Shown here one piece after another: positions 1 through 12,059 of a stretch of DNA of 64,000 nucleotides. Both the position numbers and the translations under genes were made by a program. Below the pieces are notes generated by a model that was not told the origin of the DNA, ran no database searches, and worked only from the letters and a program-made list of their open reading frames with translations. Numbering within the stretch: the first letter of the stretch is position 1; every line of letters starts with the position of its first letter. This stretch comes from Daphnia pulex (lineage: Eukaryota > Arthropoda > Branchiopoda > Diplostraca > Daphniidae), in assembly GCF_021134715.1 (NCBI RefSeq), contig NC_060026.1, forward strand, positions 10,283,001-10,347,000. Reading direction: 5' to 3'.

Positions 1-90
1 ACATGGAGTACTTTTATCTGAAAAAAAGTACGAGAAAAAGTAAACAAATTAATTGGCAAAAATGCTATTATAATCTAAATATAAATTAAC

Positions 91-1070
91 CTTTGATGAT
101 GAATCGATTTTTGTTTTTCGCTCTGCTTGCGAACCCACGCCGTCAACGATCTTGTGCATTTTGGCTTCATTGGGATCGGCCCAATCGAAGATGATGTCGG
201 AACCAAAAACTTTGATTGTGCCATTATTTAGCTGTTGTTTTGCAAAAGCAGCGGACTGCATCGAGTCATATTCCACAAGACAAAATCCCCAGTTGGGCTT
301 AGTTTCCGCCGAAATGACATTCACTATGCCTCCTGATGAAGGGAATTAAAATTATTCAAACGTGCCGGGTCAGGATAGTTGAACTCGTCATGTACCTGAT
401 ACTATGCTGAATTCCGTCTTAATGTCGTCTTTATCCTTGCTTTTTGGAATATTACCGATATAGAGGCAATTCGGGACGTTTGCATTGGCCTGCATAGCTC
501 CAGTTCCTTTAATAATCAATCCGTTTAGCTACGAGTACATGCAAAAATAATAATTGTTAATCGTTAATCGTCTTGAAAATTGATAAATTAATTATACCAA
601 ATCGATTGATACGGCTACGGCTTCCATCGTGGTGAAATTCACGTAGCCAAAACCACGGCTGAGGGTCGACAATGGATCCATTACTAGTCTTAGACTCCAA
701 ATTGATCCACAGTCTTCAAAAAGTGGCTTCAAGCATTAAATCACTTGGAACATTTCAAAAGAAAACCTAAAGAGAAGACATATTTTTTAAATAATAATAA
801 CAATTCAAATGATTGGGCCAACTTACTTCACAACACTGAGGTGGCTGGGGACCGATCCAGGTCAGAGGAGGACCTCCAAATGTTGTTTGTGCTTTGGTCA
901 CTGTGACAACGTATGAAAGAACTATATCCAGTTCTTGAACTCCACCAGTTCTCTTCGGGATGACTGAAGTGGCCAAATCTTGGGAATCCGTCTCCAGAAA
1001 GGGGATACATGTTTTGTATGTTTGGGAAACAGAATCCAGGACCTTAGGGATAATTTTATACTCTGACAAA
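91..1070 (-). pseudogene. SYNCRIP/hnRNP R/ACF-like RNA-binding gene, decayed copy A
   Basis: Exons read on the minus strand are 1070-827, 766-598, 528-396 and 332 to about 91. The first encodes the linker before RRM1 in the SYNCRIP/hnRNP R/ACF/RBM47/DND1 family, with the hallmark TFGGPPLTWIGPQPP. The second gives most of RRM1 (GSIWSLRLVMDP, SRGFGYVNF). The third and fourth give RRM2 (NCLYIGNIPKSKDKDDI, then NWGFCLVEYDS and IIFDWADP, the family's 'WADP' ending). The second exon starts VFF-stop-NVPSD, so the Gly of the VF.GN motif has become TGA. A shift of one base then follows before PLFEDCG. RRM3 would lie beyond the window edge. The family binds mRNA in RNA processing or editing, but this copy cannot make a full protein. 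The family call is firm; pseudogene status rests on the stop plus the frameshift. Confidence 0.8.
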
Positions 1071-1107
1071 CTAAAATTAATTAAGAACTAAGTAAAACAA
1101 AGTAGAA

Positions 1108-1263
1108 CACCAGAAACCGACCCCCGCAGCATCTCCCAATCGTAGGAATTGAGAGGACAAAAAACATCTTCCAGTCGCAGCCTTCCAAGAAACACTCTTC
1201 CGCCCACTACTCCCACCAGAAACCACTTCCCGCAGCACCTTCCAATCGTGGGAATTGAGAGGT
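1108..1263. repeat. imperfect direct repeat, about 100-bp spacing
   Basis: The stretch beginning accagaaaccgaccc (about 1109) recurs beginning accagaaaccacttcc (about 1210). Each runs through a cgcagca...caatcgt.ggaattgagagg core. A weaker third relative lies between them (about 1165-1190). No coding meaning is seen. Confidence 0.6.
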
Positions 1264-1330
1264 TGAGTCAATGATGGAGTGGGGGGATTTGATTTTGGAT
1301 TGATTGGATGGGAAACAGTCGTCAACTTTT

Positions 1331-2542
1331 TTCGTCTTTACAATTTGAACGAATTACAGAAGAGGATTCGGAAGAAGAAGAAATAGCCTAGTTGCTAATT
1401 CCAATTTGGACGTATCACCACATAGAGGAGCAAAATTCAATGTTATTTTTTTATTTCGAGAGAAATTATCACATTTTATTGTACTATCAAAGATTTTTTT
1501 TATAACGTAAATTCAATAATCTATCGGACCAGTCCGAAACGAAATTCCACGACCAAAAATAGGATAAATTAAATTAAATTAAAACAAAATTGAAATGAAT
1601 GAAAAGAAAATAGATTTATTTCAAAACGCCGAAAAATGTTTCACCTGGAATGTGAGAAAGCAGTACGAGCCCGACGATTTGACGCTAATGGATTTTTGAC
1701 GCTTTAGAATGGATTTTGTGAGGTACTCGATACATTCAATCACAATATCCACCCCACCCGAATCATATTCTTTTTTTTCCAACAGTAATAACAACAACTC
1801 AGAAAAAAAGAAGGTGACCGTTTTAGCACGTCCCACTGGAAAAAAAAATTCCGGGCCTCAAAGCATAACACAAAATGTTTTTTCTTTTTCTCTCTAGCCT
1901 ATAAAAAAAAGGAGAAGATTTTTTACGGGCTGAGTGTTTTTTACACACACACAACAACAAGCATAGAAAGAAACTGTTGTCGGTTTCTGCGGCCGGGCGG
2001 CGGCGGCTTTCGTCGGCCCTTTTTTCCATTCACTCGATACATACGGGGATGGACGGATGGATGGATGGAAGAATAAGACACAGTTGTAACCCAAAGAACG
2101 TCTCCAACTCTATGACGGAACGGTTTTACGAGGCTAAGAAGGAAGGAACGTTAGACAAGACTAACATCAGTCAACCAATCTACCTTTTTTCTTTTCGTGC
2201 TTGAACGGATTTTACTGTTACGTTTTCGTGGATTATTAGCTTTTAGCGGATTTCATTTCGAACTCAAGAAAAAATTGACTGTGCAACAAGTGGCCGATGA
2301 CTGGACAAACTATAATAGTATAACGGGATCAACATAACATCCAAGACGAAAATAGCCACCTGGTTCGTGAGCAACTGTAAAACGTCAATCAATCAAGAGG
2401 GATGACATAGAAGAATCATGAATTCTTCATCGAAAATTGATTGAAAAATACGTAGCTGGAGCTATTTTGCCAGCTAAGGAGCTTTTGATAGATTTTTCAG
2501 CTGGGTATATGTATTACCAGATGAAATCTCTCTACCCTTCTA
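1331..2542. other. spacer without a supportable gene
   Basis: This is AT-rich, with homopolymer runs and a (gatg)n patch near 2050-2070. Short open frames on both strands lack splice-consistent extension or recognisable domains. Nothing else is supported. Confidence 0.6.
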
Positions 2543-3075
2543 CAGTCGCGGCTGAAAGTTTCTTTACGTGTAGCTAAAAAACCCGCCTTTTTACTGTGTA
2601 TTGGCGGATGGTGTTAGCCTATGGTAGAGGCTGAGCTACCTTATTTGCTCGTTTCTTTATTTTTTACCGCCCTTCTTTACTTAACTCTACCTCTTAACAT
2701 TGATTACTAATTTACCCGCGATAACGCAAACTTTACGCAATCCTATTGCCTGATGCTAAAATGAAACTAATCAATGCAGAAATCGTCACAGTTACCAACT
2801 GATCAATCATCTGTCATTTTATCGTTTCATTTAAGAGCTATTGCTAGTTTATTGGGCATCGATGCAATTGCCTGATTATCGGCCATGGTTACCCGTAGTT
2901 TAGAAACCCGCGCCAACAAATCATTGTCGGAGCTGTAAGGGGGTAGGGGGTAAAACTTGAGAAAATCGAGCAAATAAGGTAACTCAACCTCTACCATAGG
3001 CTAATACCATCCGCCAATACACAGTAAAAAGGCGGGTTTTGGAGCTACACGTAAAGAAACTTTCAGCCGCGACTG
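2543..3075. mobile_element. fold-back MITE with ~105-bp inverted repeats, TA target sites
   Basis: The left end CAGTCGCGGCTGAAAGTTTC is repeated in inverse at the right end. Inverted arms of about 105 bp (2543-2650 against 2968-3075) include the box CCGCCAATACACAGTAAAAA. Each end is flanked by TA, at 2541-2542 and 3076-3077. The size is 533 bp with no coding capacity, so it is a non-autonomous element. Ends in CAGT with a TA duplication recall Tc1/mariner-type elements; that assignment is inference. Confidence 0.85.
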
Positions 3076-5558
3076 TATATGCAGCTGGAAGAAATTGGAA
3101 ACATCAAAAAACCTTATTATCCCTTCTTTTGGTAAGCCTATATGATCATTTTTAAATGGGATTTCATGTTCAATATATTGAGTATTTTTCTTATCACATC
3201 TTTTTTTTGTTATTTGGATACTTTAGGATGCTGAAAGATTTTTAAAATAGGCGTTTTCAGAAAAACAACTACATGCAAAAGCATCACCAACCCTGATCCC
3301 CTCACAGAAACACTTTTGAAATATGTTCGGATGAAATCCATTTTTCAACACTACACATACAAGATGTTAGGGTTACAAGTTTACATCTTACTAAAACAAT
3401 GGATTTCAAAGTGAGCTGCTGTTTGAGGTAGATGGGCAGTACACTGACGATACCTTTGATTCAGGGAAAGAATTTAGTGTCTCAGTTATTTTGTTATCGA
3501 TTGATTGTGCTGATTATACGTCGATCATGATAGGCACACTCTGTACGAGGATTCTTCAGTTACCTGTAAATAGCACAGAAAGAAGGTCTCGAGATATTAA
3601 AGATTCTTGGGTCCAAATTCGAGATTAAATAAACAAAAAAAACATTGAAGACTTTTGAAGGCATTTAACAGAATGAGCAAGTAGCTCAAGAAGTCGTCAA
3701 ATTCGTCTGTTAAAGCAATGGTGTGAGTTTTCTTTGTTTTGTTAAGGTTAATAGTCAGCCCATATAATTTGCTTTTTTCTTTAGGTTGGGGCGATTGCAT
3801 TGATCTGATCAAAGGACGTCGTAAAGGCAACCAATTCGTACCGATTATCAAAATGGTTCAGTACTTTCTTGGCGTCAAATGCGTGAAAGGAGCTATGCTT
3901 GTTGGAGATTGTGTAGCGTCGTCGATGGCCATCATTGACTAGAAAAGAGCTGCCGTTCTTAAACAGTCAGATGTATATACGATAGATATATACGTGCTGG
4001 ATTCACTCGTTTCTTTGGAAGCCTACCCGGAAGCCTCCAGTCAAGGAAGACCGCTAGCATCGTTGGCCTCTGTCTTCTACAAGCTTTCTTCGATCTTACA
4101 TAATGCCGTTTGCTGCTGTAATTGGATGCCCATGTCGACTCGCGCTTTATGGATAATGAATCCTGGTGATCGTTATCACCAACATTAATTTTCGCATTTT
4201 ATGTTTTATTCAATCTGAATATTCTTCAAGTTCTAGTTGAAACAATGGCAGCGAGTTTCCATATGATTTTACAGGAGCTTTAGTTCTTTTCGGCGAAACT
4301 GTCCAGGATGTCATATTTTTTTTAGAATATTTTTTCTTCGTAACTCTCCTCAGTCACTATCTCTAAATAAGATTCCTCTTTGGAGTCTGAGGATTGTGCC
4401 CCGAAGTAATGTTCCCCAGATTCTTCTTTAGAATTGTTTTCATCTTCTCTGTAGGAGATCAATTCTGGGGGGAGTTCGTAATCTGAAGAAATATTTGAAA
4501 CTAAAGGTAGTGTTTGTACCAACAATTTTGTTTCTTTTGCAATATTGAAGCAATCAACATATTTTTCGCTAAGAATAGTATAAGGTTTTTAACAAGATTG
4601 CTGACGTCGTCCACGTTGTCTGATTCTACTTCGGAATTTTTGTCTGCAAAAAATGTTGCTAGGGAAAATTAATTTTTTACTATTTTACTATTTAAATTAT
4701 CTGTGCTACATTTTTCAGCCAACTCTTCTGACAATGTGTCAGTATCCAGTTTCATTTTCTTCTTTCCTTGGTTATCTAACCATCTCTGCTTACGTGATTG
4801 TCTCCTCAGCTACTTTCTTTTAGGTTTCTCCTCCTACCTCTGCGTGCCTTCACTTTCCTCATTTCCTTTTTCACTTTGCTCACCCTTGTCGTCACCTTGC
4901 TCATCCTTATTGACTTACTTATCATCTTCTAAACCTTCGTTATCCACCTCTAAACTTTCCCTTCTTCCTTAGATGATGTAAGAAACTATCTTCTTCGCTG
5001 AGAACAGTTAAATAGTATATTTTTTAACAAGATTAAATGTTACTTCAGTATTTGTAACATATCAAGGAATAAAGAACATTTTCATTTTATTTTACAATGT
5101 GATACAGGATTGGTTTAATGTGCTATACTTTCAACGCTCTCTCTTTTTTCCACCTTTACCATTATTTTTGTTACCTAATATAGTAGAATTATTTATATTA
5201 TCATAGTTTTTTTGCAAATTATTAAATTGGTATTTTCCAAATATGTATGAGTATAAACATTCCCAACATAATCTCTCTTACCGACTTATTAATGTTGAAT
5301 TTGCTTTTTGATACAGTATCAATATTCACACCTTTTTGTTTAAGCGTTTCAGATACCATATCTTGCAACTTTGATGTCAATTTTTTTCGACACAAGTAAA
5401 GGAGATTTGCAGGAGATTTCTTAAGATTGATATTTAAAAAGCATTTATTATTATTTGTTATTTTTACTCTACTTTACTCTACTATACTACTTTATTTACT
5501 AACATCTAACTCTTTCACTTCTTCATCATCATCATCACGATCATTATCGGCGAGAAAA
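3076..5558. other. spacer; decayed acidic coding-like stretch on minus strand
   Basis: No intact gene is supported. Between about 4322 and 4975, minus-strand frames are rich in Asp, Glu and Ser (EESGEHYFGAQSSDSKEES at 4322-4525; DDKGEQSEKGNEESE further upstream). Several stops and no recognisable fold are seen, so this may be a decayed acidic low-complexity gene. A 67-codon plus-strand frame at 3739-3942 is unrecognised and not supported by splice sites. Around 5455-5505 there is a tactctactt simple repeat. Confidence 0.35.
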
Positions 5559-5905
5559 ATGACATGTTCTGTAGGTGAGTGTTTATCAAAGACCTTTGAG
5601 TGGGGGGAAATCTAAATCAATAAATGTAAACGTATTCGAAATGACTAGATTTTGCTATAGAATTGTCTTCATTTTCAGCAAATGTAACACAAAAATCTGC
5701 GAGGGGTATATCATTCTCGAAAATTTATTTTTCCGACTATAAACAGTCACTTTCCCACAATGTCCAAATTTTGTTGGGCAGAATGGTTGAGATTCCTTTG
5801 TCTACGGAAGTATTTGTTTTTTCTGTTAACAGGTGATATATAATTGTGTTGATTTCCAGCATTGATTTAATAACAATTTTGTTCAAATTAAGAATGTCTG
5901 GTTGA
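5559..5905 (+). CDS. small spliced gene, unknown function (71 aa)
   Basis: Three exons, 5559-5574, 5679-5832 and 5860-5905, join in frame through GT-AG introns (GTAG|gtgagt, ttttcag|CA; AACAG|gtgata, tttccag|C). They total 216 nt including a TGA stop. The middle exon is 154 nt of open frame containing RGISFSKIYFSDYKQSL and GRMVEIPLSTEVFVF. The first exon is very short (MTCSV), so the start is the weakest part. The protein is not recognised. It has no clear signal peptide or membrane segment. It lies about 220 bp upstream of another unknown spliced gene on the same strand, and the two could be parts of one transcript. Support is phase agreement only. Confidence 0.35.
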
Positions 5906-6125
5906 AAAGCGTGCCCACACGATTACTTTACTAAAATAGAAAAGCTTGTCAACAAAGCTGTTTCGTAAGTTTACAATTTCATTAAAATTACGTTTACAAT
6001 TTACATTTACATATTTGTCAATTTGACTAGGGATGGAATTATGTAAAAAAAATTCTTTAAAATGCCAAACACAGTCGGCATGGGTAGTGGTCGCTCCTTG
6101 CAATCAGCTATGAATTTACACGTCG

Positions 6126-6726
6126 ATGAAACAGAAGAAAGATGCTATGGGTTCTCAGGGTGGTTATTACACCCCTTTAGTGACGCTTGTCCATCGCATT
6201 GCTTACGTATACACTAAAGGGAAGCCAATCTTTATCTGCTGTCTTCACCCAAGTGGATTTGTGGTTAGCAGTTTCGGGCTGGTAATTTTTTTCCTATAAC
6301 CATCATATTTTGCAATTTTCCTATTAATTTTTTCTTTCACTCTCTAATAGATGGAATGGTTTAAATCTGTTGAATCATATTTGATTGACCTGCAAGACAT
6401 TTATTTGCTTTTCCATGGGATACGTATTAGAAAAATGGGAACAGAGTCCGAGACAACATGCATATCCTGTCAACTTTTAAAGAATGTGGTAAAAAAAATA
6501 TACGAATTAAATAAAATGTCAACATTGAATAAGACTTTTCTTTCAGATTGATGACCAAATTCCTATAGTAGATGGAGTTTGTGGTACGAGGGGTGTTTTA
6601 TTTTCTTTTAAGGAGGATTTTTACGAACGGAAGGATCACGGTACTAATGCTATTAGGGGTAGATCTAACGCTTGCCCAGATGAAACGCTTGACGAGTTCA
6701 GTGACGAATTCTTCTTAATGAAATGA
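6126..6726 (+). CDS. spliced gene, unknown function (157 aa)
   Basis: Exons 6126-6281, 6351-6488 and 6547-6726 are each a multiple of three and join phase 0 across introns with gtaatt...taatag and gtaaaa...tttcag borders. The ending is TTAATGAAATGA. Readable segments are GGYYTPLVTLVHRIAYVY, KPIFICCLHPSGFVVSSF, a hydrophobic-aromatic run ESYLIDLQDIYLLFHG, a CISCQLL Cys pair, and a charged tail with GVCGTRGVLFSFKEDFYER. No family is recognised. The mix of Cys pairs and conserved-looking motifs suggests real coding rather than chance. The first ATG is one of several possible starts. It could be a mobile-element protein, since no neighbouring gene gives context. Confidence 0.45.
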
Positions 6727-8482
6727 AATAATTTTTATTTCTGAAAATTTTTCCTTTATGAAGTCACCAATAAAATATGAAAACTTTGGAAGTTATCTAA
6801 CCCACTTCAAAACATTTTTCTTGCAGTCCTTGTTGCATTCATTGTTCATCTTCATCTTGCCCAAGTGATGTGTGCCAAGCTGTTGGCGAATCGACGGAAT
6901 GTAAAACTATTTTTACGAGCAAAAATGACTAAACAATGATGGCACACAGCGACTTAAATGATGATGACACACAGCGAGATGGCACACAGCGACTAAACAC
7001 AATCTACGTTCGTTTTTCGTATTTTTGTCAAAGAGATTGGAGGAGATAAATGGGAGAAGACATTTGAATGTAGTGGGAGTTGATAACCAGCGTTATCCGA
7101 AAGGCCTCCATATTTAGACGAGGCCAGATGGCCAGCTAAGTGGACTCCTTTCAAACAGGCGTTGGTAGCTACCTCCTAATTCCTGGCTCCTATGATCAAA
7201 TAGAATTCGTCAATAAGTTGGTTAACGAATTCCGCGTTTGAGGAAACATGTGCACGGATGAATTGGCGTTGACTTCTCGCTCGGCAATAATCAGAGTAGG
7301 TCCGGTTAGAATGGAAGCAATCACACCAGCAATCCGAGTGAAACACTTGTAAATGGAATTTTCGGCTTCGATTAGGGAAAATGATCAGTTGTTAAATTTA
7401 GTAAGTAATCGATATGGAAAAAAACGATAAACTCACTAAAAGTGGAGTAGATGTATAGATAAACGATGCCCAGTTACACCACTGCAACAATGTCTTATGG
7501 AATGTCAAGAAAAGAATTTTAGCTTACATCACGGACTACTTTATCAACGAGGAAACCCCCTACATTACAGACCATGCTCTTGTGACAATCTAAGAGTTCT
7601 AATACAAGAGTCTTTTATTAGCACTGTTAGATTCAAATGAAGACAAGCTTGATAGCAAGCTAGAAAAATCGATTGAATTGCACAATCAACGGGCAAAGGC
7701 ACAAACCAATACCAGAAGTAGCAATGAAACCACTCAATTAAATATTCCTAAAAAACGTCAATAATCTAAAGACAGAATGTCAGTAAACTTGGTTTTTAAT
7801 ATAAATCTGAAAATTCCATGTAGAATAGCTCGTTTGAGATTGTCTTGAAAGTGGAACATATCTTCCAGCTAACTGTGGTGAACCAATGTTCACCTCCAAT
7901 CTCTAACAATCTAATTGGATACCTGTCGAACAAAGTGATTAACTTGCTAAACGTACTTAAACTTTTCCTTACATTGCAATCATATGTTACCAATTGTGGA
8001 AATCCTGGTAAAATGGAGCTACCTCATACCTGTCTAGTCAAAATTCTTGTATCTCGCCATTTCAAAGTCAGATTTCTTTCATACTGCAGTACTGCAACTG
8101 AAAAATTTTGAAATGAAGCTTCTCACAGAAACAGTAGAAAAAAAATTAACAGAGGGGAATGGTTTGTAGGCAAAAATTTAAAGTCAATGAAAAAAATATT
8201 AATAAACAAGAAAAGAATACAAAGAATCCATTTCTACTCACTTTAAAATACATTTTATTAGTTAAGACTAGGCTTCAGTCGGTTAATTGACGTATTCAAA
8301 ACAACCTGAAGACTCTTGTTCAAGTTGATTCAAAATGTGTCCTATTATTCTACGTATCATTAGAAGTTGAGTGTTTGTTAACTGATCATGTGCTCTATTG
8401 CTAGTACTGGACAATCTATGTTTATTGACCTAAAAGTGCCTTTGTTAACAACTGTTATGGGCAATTCTTCTCTTGCAGTTGC
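6727..8482. other. spacer with a small tandem repeat and possible gene relic
   Basis: At about 6936-6998 the unit ga(t)ggcacacagcga is repeated three times. Between 7130 and 7390 both strands hold open stretches of about 40 codons (minus strand: GPTLIIAEREVNANSSVHM) interrupted by stops, possibly a relic. The frames at 7796-7993 and 7845-8111 overlap on opposite strands and have no recognisable domain. Confidence 0.3.
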
Positions 8483-8514
8483 CATCAAACAGTCACAAGT
8501 AAAAATTCGACAAA

Positions 8515-8830
8515 TAAACTATCAGGTAATCATGTTTAGTTACACTATAGCCAGATATTGAGTACAATGCTAACATTATTAACATGTTTGTATAATTCAC
8601 AGAGTATTATTCACTTCCAATCAAACAGCATACACATAGCAAGTCAATAGTCAACAAAAAAGTACTGCCGGGTGATCATGTGCAGTTACACTAGCCAGAT
8701 ATTGAGTACAACGCTAATTTTATTAACATGTCTTTCTTATTTGCAGAGTCTTATGCATTTTCAATTCAACATATACACGCAGCAAGTCACAAGACGACAA
8801 AATAGTTAATCTCAGGTAATCATGTGCATC
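8515..8830 (+). repeat. tandem duplicated intron/exon-like unit, ~150 bp
   Basis: The block ..caggtaatcatg..agttacacta..gccagatattgagtacaa.gcta at 8522-8575 recurs at 8669-8722. Both copies are followed by taacatgt and then by tt.ca.cagagt.tta.., which is a pyrimidine tract plus AG. A third junction tcaggtaatcatgtgca occurs at 8812-8827. Each copy looks like donor, short intron, acceptor and exon, but the exon parts contain stops (TAG, TAA). Confidence 0.6.
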
Positions 8831-9641
8831 TGTGCCAACCAACCAGATCCAGCTATGCCAAGCTCTGAAATTCCTGTAATTTTTCAATCCTCTGTGATGT
8901 GCTGATCTGAAATCTATCTCAGGTAATTCATTGTTTTTCTATATTTCATTTTCTAATTTTTATTGTTCTCATCCTTTTAGGTTTTATACCTGCAGGCTGA
9001 ATCCAAAATCCTGTTGACAGTGTTAAGAAAAAAGATAAAAACCAGTGTTATAATGTTTTCTACACACAAAGCCTATATTCCGTGCACTGCTCATCGAACC
9101 ATTATTACTGAAGATGTGTATTTACTACGACGACTACTGGAGAACGGCATAATCCTTGACGTCAGTTAGTTCTACGAGTATCGTCACATTAATGGAGACA
9201 GCGTTAGAAAGAAATCAAAAGAACTGGTTGGATCTGAACAGAATCTATCTTTTATTCAACCTAGACATACAATAGTTAAATTTGTTGTTTATTTTGGCAT
9301 CCGTTGGAAGGTTAGGATTACTTTCAATAAGGAAGCTATTTTAAGTAATGAGTAACGCGTCTGATGGTTCCATGTCCGTATTGTTGTGGGCTAAGTCTTG
9401 CAGGAACGCAGTGTACTGATCGGCTACTTTTTCTGTTTTCTCACCGCCTCCCTTTTTTGGACGTTTGTAGTCTTTTTTTAATGTAAGATCTTAAATGGTT
9501 TTCGGAAGGAAGACAGAATTCCTTCGGATGTTGGAATTGAATTCTTTCCAGCATTTGGGCGGGACTATTTTTTTTTGTGTTCTCCGCAATTGTAGAGATT
9601 TTTTATCTCAACTTTATACGGCTCAAGATATTACATCTTAA

Positions 9642-10395
9642 CTACTTGTGGTCTTTTTTTCCACCCTTCGTTGAAAACAAAATCAGGTTCGAAATCTTCC
9701 GGGCATGGGGGTAGTAGGATGCCTCAATTTTTTCCGAAACAGGACTGAAACAAATTTTCCCGTCGCTCTGAAGTTGGAGGGCTCTCTTAATGGCGCAGCT
9801 CTCAATGTTTCTTTTATTTCTTTCTCTCTTCTGAATTTTCTGGACAGAGTTACGGAACAGTTTTCGAGTCCTCCATCTAGCTTCACGGTTTTGAATGTCT
9901 TTGTCACGCATCACAATTATTCCAGTTGTTTTACCGATAGCTGTAACCTCACTATAATCCATTTTTATTCCAGTAGGTGTCTGGATCTTGGTTGACAAAT
10001 CAGTAGAAGCAGCCTCGTTTGATGTTGTTGAAAACGCGAGTGTAGTGTCGTGTTGTGATTCATAATCATCAGTTTCTTGTCTAATAGGCGCGGTACTAAA
10101 CTACTACTGCACGTTTTTTTCAGCAAGACTAACCTTAACCGTGGTAACTTTTCCCTGATCTGAATAGAACAACAAAATTATTATTGCAATAGAATCTTCC
10201 ATGTAAATATTCACTACCCGAGTGTTTGAAGACTTGTATTGAATAACTAGCATGTTGCTGTAGTCAGATGCGTAGTTGGTTTGTAGAGATGTTAGGTTAT
10301 GTGGAGGTTCGTCATACTTGAAAAGAATATTGTTTGAACGCCCCACGAATTTCTTCAATTTTGAATCGAGCGAGGCAAAATCTGAATCAATCCTA
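9642..10395 (-). CDS. two-exon gene of unknown function
   Basis: A minus-strand open stretch from about 10395 to 10129 reads SDFASLDSKLKKFVGRS, then LVIQYKSSNTRVVNIYMED and a hydrophobic IAIIILLFY. It can splice at AAG|gttagt to an acceptor around 10098 (cagtagtag) and run on in phase to a stop at 9642. The second exon carries STAPIRQETDDYES, TPTGIKMDYSEVTAIGKTTG and a basic KIQKRERNKRNI segment. No family is recognised. The 5' end runs into the dispersed repeat at 10.5 kb without an ATG, so the gene may be truncated by that insertion. An older transposon protein is the alternative. Support is frame continuity and composition only. Confidence 0.4.
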
Positions 10396-10499
10396 GATAA
10401 TTTTTACCGATTTAGCCTGACGAGCTCAACGCTGCAGTAGTGTAGCCCTTCATTTGACTTTAGCGCTGTCACAACTTGCAAAGGGATGACACAATCGTG

Positions 10500-10690
10500 A
10501 CCTAAAAAACAGGCATGCGAGTTCTCTGCACCTATGGCTTCATATTGCTGCCCACTAGACTATATGAAAGGGCCTACAGTATGTCCCTCGGTCTAAAGTG
10601 AAGGCCAGGAAAGCGTAGCGTCGACTGTCATCCACCAGGAACTTGAGGGAGAGTGATAGAAAATGGCGACTAGGCTGGGTGGGATGAAAT
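10500..10690. repeat. dispersed repeat copy 1 (partner at 23.83-24.01 kb)
   Basis: Segment A (about 10512-10618, from gcatgcgagttctctgcacc to ggccaggaaagcgtag) matches the reverse complement of 23833-23945. Segment B (about 10624-10685, gactgtcatccaccaggaac to ggcgactaggctgggtggga) matches 23955-24011 in direct orientation. Segment A is therefore flipped relative to B between the two copies. It is non-coding. Confidence 0.8.
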
Positions 10691-12059
10691 TTGGTACAGC
10701 GTACCAACTTCGCCCGATTTTAGCATGGCGTCTTATGGCGCTACGCGACTTCAGTTTTTATTTTTTAATTAGCAACCTAGTTACTGTAATGTAAAGATTT
10801 TTGGAGGGAGGGGGGTCGAAACAAAACAGGGAACATGAAAAAAATGCACCACCCCTTTATGTACATTTCCCTGCCCCCTGGAACTGGCGCCAACTGTAAC
10901 CGCTTCGCCGAGCAAAAGTTGTGGCAGTTGCCATGCGTTTCTTATGGCACTTCAAAAAAGGGCCCTGTTTAAAAAAAATCACAAAAAAAACGCTAGGCCT
11001 AAGCCCTTATAGTTTTTAGGAAAAGTTGAAGAATAAGTTCATCTACATTTTAAGTACTTTAATTTGTAATCTAGTTGAAGTTTAAGGGTATAAAAAATAA
11101 ACATAAAAACGGCAAAATTTCCCCACAATGTCTACCACTAGAGAGACTCATCATTAGGGGAAAATTTTGCATTTAGTATGTAATGCAATGTCATGTAAAT
11201 AACTACTGATGTAATATAACTACAATCAAATACTTCACATTCCCTCAAAATCGGTGACACTCGTTATATCTGGATGTATACAATTGCTCGTTGCATTTTT
11301 AGTTGGTGGCCTAGCACTATAATCTAATTCACATTCTGAAGAAGTTTTATTGATTGGCCTTGTTACAACACTTGGGATTTCACAAGAATCTGATGAACCC
11401 AAACTATCAAATTGATTGGCAAAGTTAAAAAATGAGACTTGTATTTTACTCTCCCAAGATTACGTTTCCTGGTAGCCATAGTTAAAGAAACAATGTTTGC
11501 GATCCCTGTTTTAACAACAATCAGTTGAGTGAAAAAAATATAATTTTAATTTTAAATACCAGGTCTGAACGAGATATCTGTAATTATGATTTTTCCAATA
11601 AGAAAACAAAATTCCGGAAAATAAACCTAAGGTCACTTTTCTTCTTTTTGACTGCTGTTTTTATCTGTTTTTTCGTCGCGTGATGCGTTGCCATATGCAT
11701 TTTTTTATTTTGTGAAAAAAAGATGACAAATGGCGTACACATAATTATATTTATAAAAATAGCCATCTTTTATCACGTAAACTTTAATGTGGTACGCAGC
11801 TCACATTGAAATAAAATTGCGTTTGCAAGCATGATTCATGACCTTCACATGTTTCAAGTTCATAAAAGTAAGGAAATGGTAAGAAATGTTTAAGTTATTT
11901 TAGAGAAAGGGGACAGAGATAGAACGATTAAAACTCAGTATTCAGTCGCATTTATTAAGCAGTACTACACGTGTTTCACAAAGTGCTAAAATTGGAATTC
12001 GTTCTGCGTCCATAAAGCCAACATTCGTTAGTTATCAAAATGGTTTTTTGGTCATGAAA
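10691..12059. other. spacer without a supportable gene
   Basis: This stretch is AT-rich with many homopolymers. The 60-codon minus-strand frame at 11584-11766 has no recognised domain. No gene is supported. Confidence 0.5.

Noticed and set aside
7130-7390. Conserved-looking open stretches on both strands
   Set aside because: Each is about 40 codons, with stops nearby. I could not assign strand or family, so no gene is called.
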